From assembly GCA_027311945.1 (NCBI GenBank), contig DAICXZ010000022.1:62001-126000 (forward strand): a stretch of 64,000 nucleotides of DNA, in the 5' to 3' direction. This DNA comes from Erythrobacter sp. GTDB lineage: Bacteria; Pseudomonadota; Alphaproteobacteria; Sphingomonadales; Sphingomonadaceae. Below are positions 61,180-64,000 of this stretch, in pieces; positions within the stretch are counted from its first letter, which is position 1, and the number at the start of each line of letters is the position of its first letter. The translations under genes were made by a program, and so were the position numbers. The notes beneath the pieces are model-generated. The model was given only the letters and a program-made list of their open reading frames with translations, was not told where the DNA came from and did no database searches.

Positions 61180-62439
61180 ATGATCCGGATCGCAACTGCG
61201 GTGAGCGCGCTGGCGCTGGCCTTTGGCGCATGTCAGACGCTGGCGCAGGATGCGCCGACTGCCGCCTCGAAGCCCACGCCCGCACCGGCGCCCTTCATGG
61301 GAACGGCGCTGGGCGAGGGGCCGTGGGACATGAGCAGCGCCGAAGGCCCGATCCATGTTGAAGTGCTGACGCGCGGGCTGGTCAATCCGTGGGGCATGGC
61401 TTTTCTGCCAGATGGCTCCATGCTGGTGACCGAGCGACCGGGGCGGCTGCGGATCGTTGCTGGCGATGGAACGCTCGATCCCGAGCCGATCAAGGGACTG
61501 CCGGAGATCTATGCTCTGGGCATCGCCGGGCTCAATGACGTGGTGCTCGATCCCCAGTTTGAGACCAACCATCGGATATATCTTGCCTATTCCAAGCCCA
61601 ATCCCTCGGGCGCGGACGAGCAGGCCTTGGCCGTGGCGCGCGCGGTGTGGGATGGTGGGCACGAATTGCACGATGTTGAGGACATCTTCCTAGCCGCGCC
61701 CTGGTATGGCGCGCAGACCCAGCCCGAGCGGTGCTGCGGGCAGGGCCCGGCCTTCGGCAGCTTTGGCGGACGCCTGCTGTTCGATGGTGAGGGCCATCTT
61801 TTCGTCACCAGCGGCGACCGCAATTATGGCGAAATGGTTGCCGGCCAAGACAACCACTTCGGTAAGATCCTGCGCCTCAACGCCGATGGCTCGGTGCCCG
61901 CCGACAACCCCTGGGTTGGGCGCGATGGCGCGCGGCCCGAGGTGTGGTCGACCGGCCACCGCAACCCACTCGGGCTTACCATCAATCCCTTTACGGGCGA
62001 CCTGTGGGATACCGAATTCGGCCCGCGCGGGGGCGACGAGATGAACCGGATCATGCGCGGCGGCGACTATGGCTGGATGAGCGTCACGCAAGGCTTCCAC
62101 TATAATGGCGAACCGACCGAAGCAGTGAGCAAGGTTCCCGGCAAGATCGACCCGGTGCTGGCCTGGGGGCCGCCGAGCCTCAACCCCGGCAACATCGCGT
62201 TTTACAAGGGCGAGGCCTTCCCCGGCTGGCAGGGCGACCTGCTGCTCGCCACTTTCACTGAAGGCCTGCTGCGGTACGACACCGATGCGCAGGGGATGCC
62301 GCTCAATCAGCCCGAGACGTTGCTGAAAGACCTTGGCCAGCGCTGGCGTGACGTGCGCGTGGGGCCGGACGGGGCGCTATACCTGCTGACCGACATGGCT
62401 GACGGCGCCATCATCAAGGTTACGCCCGCCGAAGGCTGA
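61180..62439 (+). CDS. PQQ-dependent aldose sugar dehydrogenase-like exported protein
   Basis: 419 residues from ATG 61180, GGGGAGGA ten bases upstream; signal peptide MIRIATAVSALALAFGACQTLAQ. Six-bladed propeller of the soluble glucose/aldose sugar dehydrogenase family: LVNPWGMAFLPDGSMLVTERPGRLRIV, GGRLLFDGEGHLFVTSGDRN, RPEVWSTGHRNPLGLTINPFTGDLWDTEFGPRGGDEMNRI and the C-terminal RWRDVRVGPDGALYLLTD. Oxidises sugars in the periplasm with PQQ. Divergent from the SDR operon with a 189-bp spacer. Confidence 0.92.
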   Translation: MIRIATAVSALALAFGACQTLAQDAPTAASKPTPAPAPFMGTALGEGPWDMSSAEGPIHVEVLTRGLVNPWGMAFLPDGSMLVTERPGRLRIVAGDGTLDPEPIKGLPEIYALGIAGLNDVVLDPQFETNHRIYLAYSKPNPSGADEQALAVARAVWDGGHELHDVEDIFLAAPWYGAQTQPERCCGQGPAFGSFGGRLLFDGEGHLFVTSGDRNYGEMVAGQDNHFGKILRLNADGSVPADNPWVGRDGARPEVWSTGHRNPLGLTINPFTGDLWDTEFGPRGGDEMNRIMRGGDYGWMSVTQGFHYNGEPTEAVSKVPGKIDPVLAWGPPSLNPGNIAFYKGEAFPGWQGDLLLATFTEGLLRYDTDAQGMPLNQPETLLKDLGQRWRDVRVGPDGALYLLTDMADGAIIKVTPAEG

Positions 62440-62473
62440 GCGCGCGTCGCGAGCCGGGCAAAGTCAACCGGGG

Positions 62474-64000
62474 TCAGGCCTCCGGCACATTTGCTTTCAG
62501 CTCGGCCTTCCACAGATCGGCCACCGCGTCGCTCGGCGCGCGCCAGTCGCCGCGCGGGCTGAGCGCACCGCCTGCGCTCACCTTCGGCCCATTGGGAATA
62601 GCGCTGCGCTTGAACTGGCTGAAGCCGAAGAAGCGCGCGAGGAACTTGTCGAGCCATGAGGTGATGGTGGCAAGATCGTATTCGTTCTTCTTGCCCTCGG
62701 GGAAGGCGTGCGGCCACAGCCCTTCGTTGCGATCGCGCCAGGCGTGCCAGGCGAGGAAGGCGACATGGCTCGGTTTCTGGCCGTAGCGCACCACGTGGTG
62801 GAGAAAAAAGTCGTTGAGCTCATAGGGGCCGATCACGGCCTCGGTGCTCTGGATTTCCTCGTCCTCGCCCGCCGGGACCAGCTCCGGGCTGATCTCGGTA
62901 GCAAGGATCGCTTCGAGCACTTCGTCGGTCTGCGGATCGAACTGGTTGCTCCGCGTGGCCCAGCGAATGAGGTACTGGATCAGGGTCTTGGGCACGCCTG
63001 CGTTGACCGCATAGTGGCTCATCTGGTCGCCCACGCCATAGGTGCACCAGCCCAGGGCCAGCTCGCTGAGGTCGCCGGTGCCGATCACGAAGCCGCCGTG
63101 ATGCCCGGCAAGCCGGAACAGATAGTCGGTACGCAGGCCCGCCTGCACGTTCTCGAAGGTGGTGTCGTAGACCGGTTTGCCGTCCGCGTACGGGTGGTCG
63201 ATGTCTTTCAGCATCAGTTCGGCGGCGGGGCGGATGTCGATCTCCTCGGCGGTGATGCCGAGTGCCCGCATCAGCTTCCAGGCGTTGCTCTTGGTGCCTT
63301 CCGAGGTGCCGAAGCCGGGCATGGTGTAGCCGCGAATGGTGGTGCGCGGCAGGCCGAGCCGGTCGCAGGCCTTGGCCGCCACGATCAGCGCATGGGTGGA
63401 ATCGAGCCCGCCCGAAATGCCGATCACCATGCATTTGGCGTGGGTCGACTGGAACCGGCGCATCAGGGCATCGACCTGGATGTTGAAGGCTTCGTAGCAG
63501 TCCTCGTCAAGCCGATGCTGGCGGTTGGGCACGAAGGGAAAGCGGCGGATCGGCCGGATCAGACCGATGTCGCCGGGAGCAGGGGTATGGTCGAAGGCGA
63601 TGGTGCGGAAGCTGTCTTCGGGGCGGCCTTCAGCCTCGGCGCAATCGTTGAACGTGCCCATGCGCATCCGGTCATCAAGAATGCGACGGGTGTCGATGTC
63701 GGTGATGCACAGTTCAGGGTGAAGATCGAACCGGCTGCTTTCGACCAGCAGGTCACCCAGCTCGTAGATCATGCCCTGGCCGTCCCAGGCAAGGTCGGTG
63801 GTGCTTTCACCGTGGCCGCTCGCCGAATAGGCATAGGCGCAGACCGCGCGCGAGGAACTGGCGCGGCACAGCATATGCCGCTCGTCGGACTTGCCAATCA
63901 CGATGTTCGAGGCCGAGAGGTTGAGCACGATGGTCGCCCCCGCGAGGGCGGCGCGGGTGCCGGGCTGGGTGGGCGCCCAGAAATCCTCGCAGATTTCGAT
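62474..64000 (-). CDS. nadE: Glutamine-dependent NAD+ synthetase (5' end outside window)
   Basis: 508 codons visible; the frame is open at the right edge, and the track's start at 63928 is an internal GTG. The visible N-terminal part belongs to the nitrilase-type glutaminase domain, including its cysteine region [10 protein letters not shown], followed by a linker and the synthetase domain with the ATP-pyrophosphatase loop GISGGLDST and [16 protein letters not shown]. It amidates nicotinic acid adenine dinucleotide to NAD+. Convergent with the sugar dehydrogenase, 34 bp apart. Confidence 0.96.
   Translation of the reverse strand: MEICEDFWAPTQPGTRAALAGATIVLNLSASNIVIGKSDERHMLCRASSSRAVCAYAYSASGHGESTTDLAWDGQGMIYELGDLLVESSRFDLHPELCITDIDTRRILDDRMRMGTFNDCAEAEGRPEDSFRTIAFDHTPAPGDIGLIRPIRRFPFVPNRQHRLDEDCYEAFNIQVDALMRRFQSTHAKCMVIGISGGLDSTHALIVAAKACDRLGLPRTTIRGYTMPGFGTSEGTKSNAWKLMRALGITAEEIDIRPAAELMLKDIDHPYADGKPVYDTTFENVQAGLRTDYLFRLAGHHGGFVIGTGDLSELALGWCTYGVGDQMSHYAVNAGVPKTLIQYLIRWATRSNQFDPQTDEVLEAILATEISPELVPAGEDEEIQSTEAVIGPYELNDFFLHHVVRYGQKPSHVAFLAWHAWRDRNEGLWPHAFPEGKKNEYDLATITSWLDKFLARFFGFSQFKRSAIPNGPKVSAGGALSPRGDWRAPSDAVADLWKAELKANVPEA

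Overview
The window looks like chromosomal DNA of a high-GC alphaproteobacterium, most likely a sphingomonad (Erythrobacteraceae/Novosphingobium-like). This rests on the merged str-S10-spc-alpha ribosomal run, the mdh-suc-lpd TCA cluster, scattered CTTCGACAAGCTCAG-type repeats, SleB, RlpA and MsrP-like envelope genes, and r-protein features I associate with sphingomonads (Arg-88 in S12, an RGG-rich S5 extension). No tRNA, rRNA, CRISPR array or complete insertion sequence was seen. The taxonomic call is inference from memory of these families, not from a database search.

Layout. 1-3643: a sulfotransferase running off the left edge (missing from the ORF track), a long spacer, an acyltransferase-like membrane protein and a small membrane protein. 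4194-24047: one uninterrupted plus-strand block of translation genes: rpsL-rpsG-fusA-tuf; rpsJ-rplC-rplD-rplW-rplB-rpsS-rplV-rpsC-rplP-rpmC-rpsQ; rplN-rplX-rplE-rpsN-rpsH-rplF-rplR-rpsE-rpmD-rplO-secY-adk; rpsM-rpsK-rpoA-rplQ. Terminators follow tuf and rplQ, a good promoter and structured leader precede rpsJ, and strong hairpins sit in most of the larger spacers. 24257-25691: two tandem paralogous exported proteins.

25698-36493 is a minus-strand block. mdh, sucD, sucA, odhB and lpd form the TCA segment (sucC is not between mdh and sucD), followed by tightly coupled small genes: a membrane protein, DUF924, a VOC protein, a PepSY-type membrane protein and a TRIC-family channel. 36707-47092 holds a GGDEF-EAL protein with a degenerate cyclase motif, a small conserved-looking protein, a SleB hydrolase, a BtuFCD/FecBCD-type ABC importer, an M3 peptidase lipoprotein and an unrecognised Ala-rich protein.

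47212-54340 is the accessory part. uvrA is followed by a second, separate uvrA 3' end (remnant) embedded in GC-rich repeats. Next comes an island of clearly lower GC with an AvcD-like anti-phage dCTP deaminase and a divergent 57-codon ORF, then a two-gene HTH (terminase-small-subunit-like) pair with a repeat unit inside its coding frame, then RlpA. 54613-64000 returns to housekeeping and envelope genes: argG, a MATE exporter, cyclopropane fatty acid synthase, an ATGA-coupled trio (pteridine-reductase-like SDR, b-type cytochrome, MsrP/sulfite-oxidase-like molybdoprotein), a PQQ-type sugar dehydrogenase and a glutamine-dependent NAD synthetase that runs off the right edge.

The strongest candidates for a closer look are the deaminase island, the uvrA tail duplication, the rpsJ leader, Arg-88 in S12 and the S5 extension. 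Many long ORFs in the track (up to 1494 codons) are antisense shadows and are left out.
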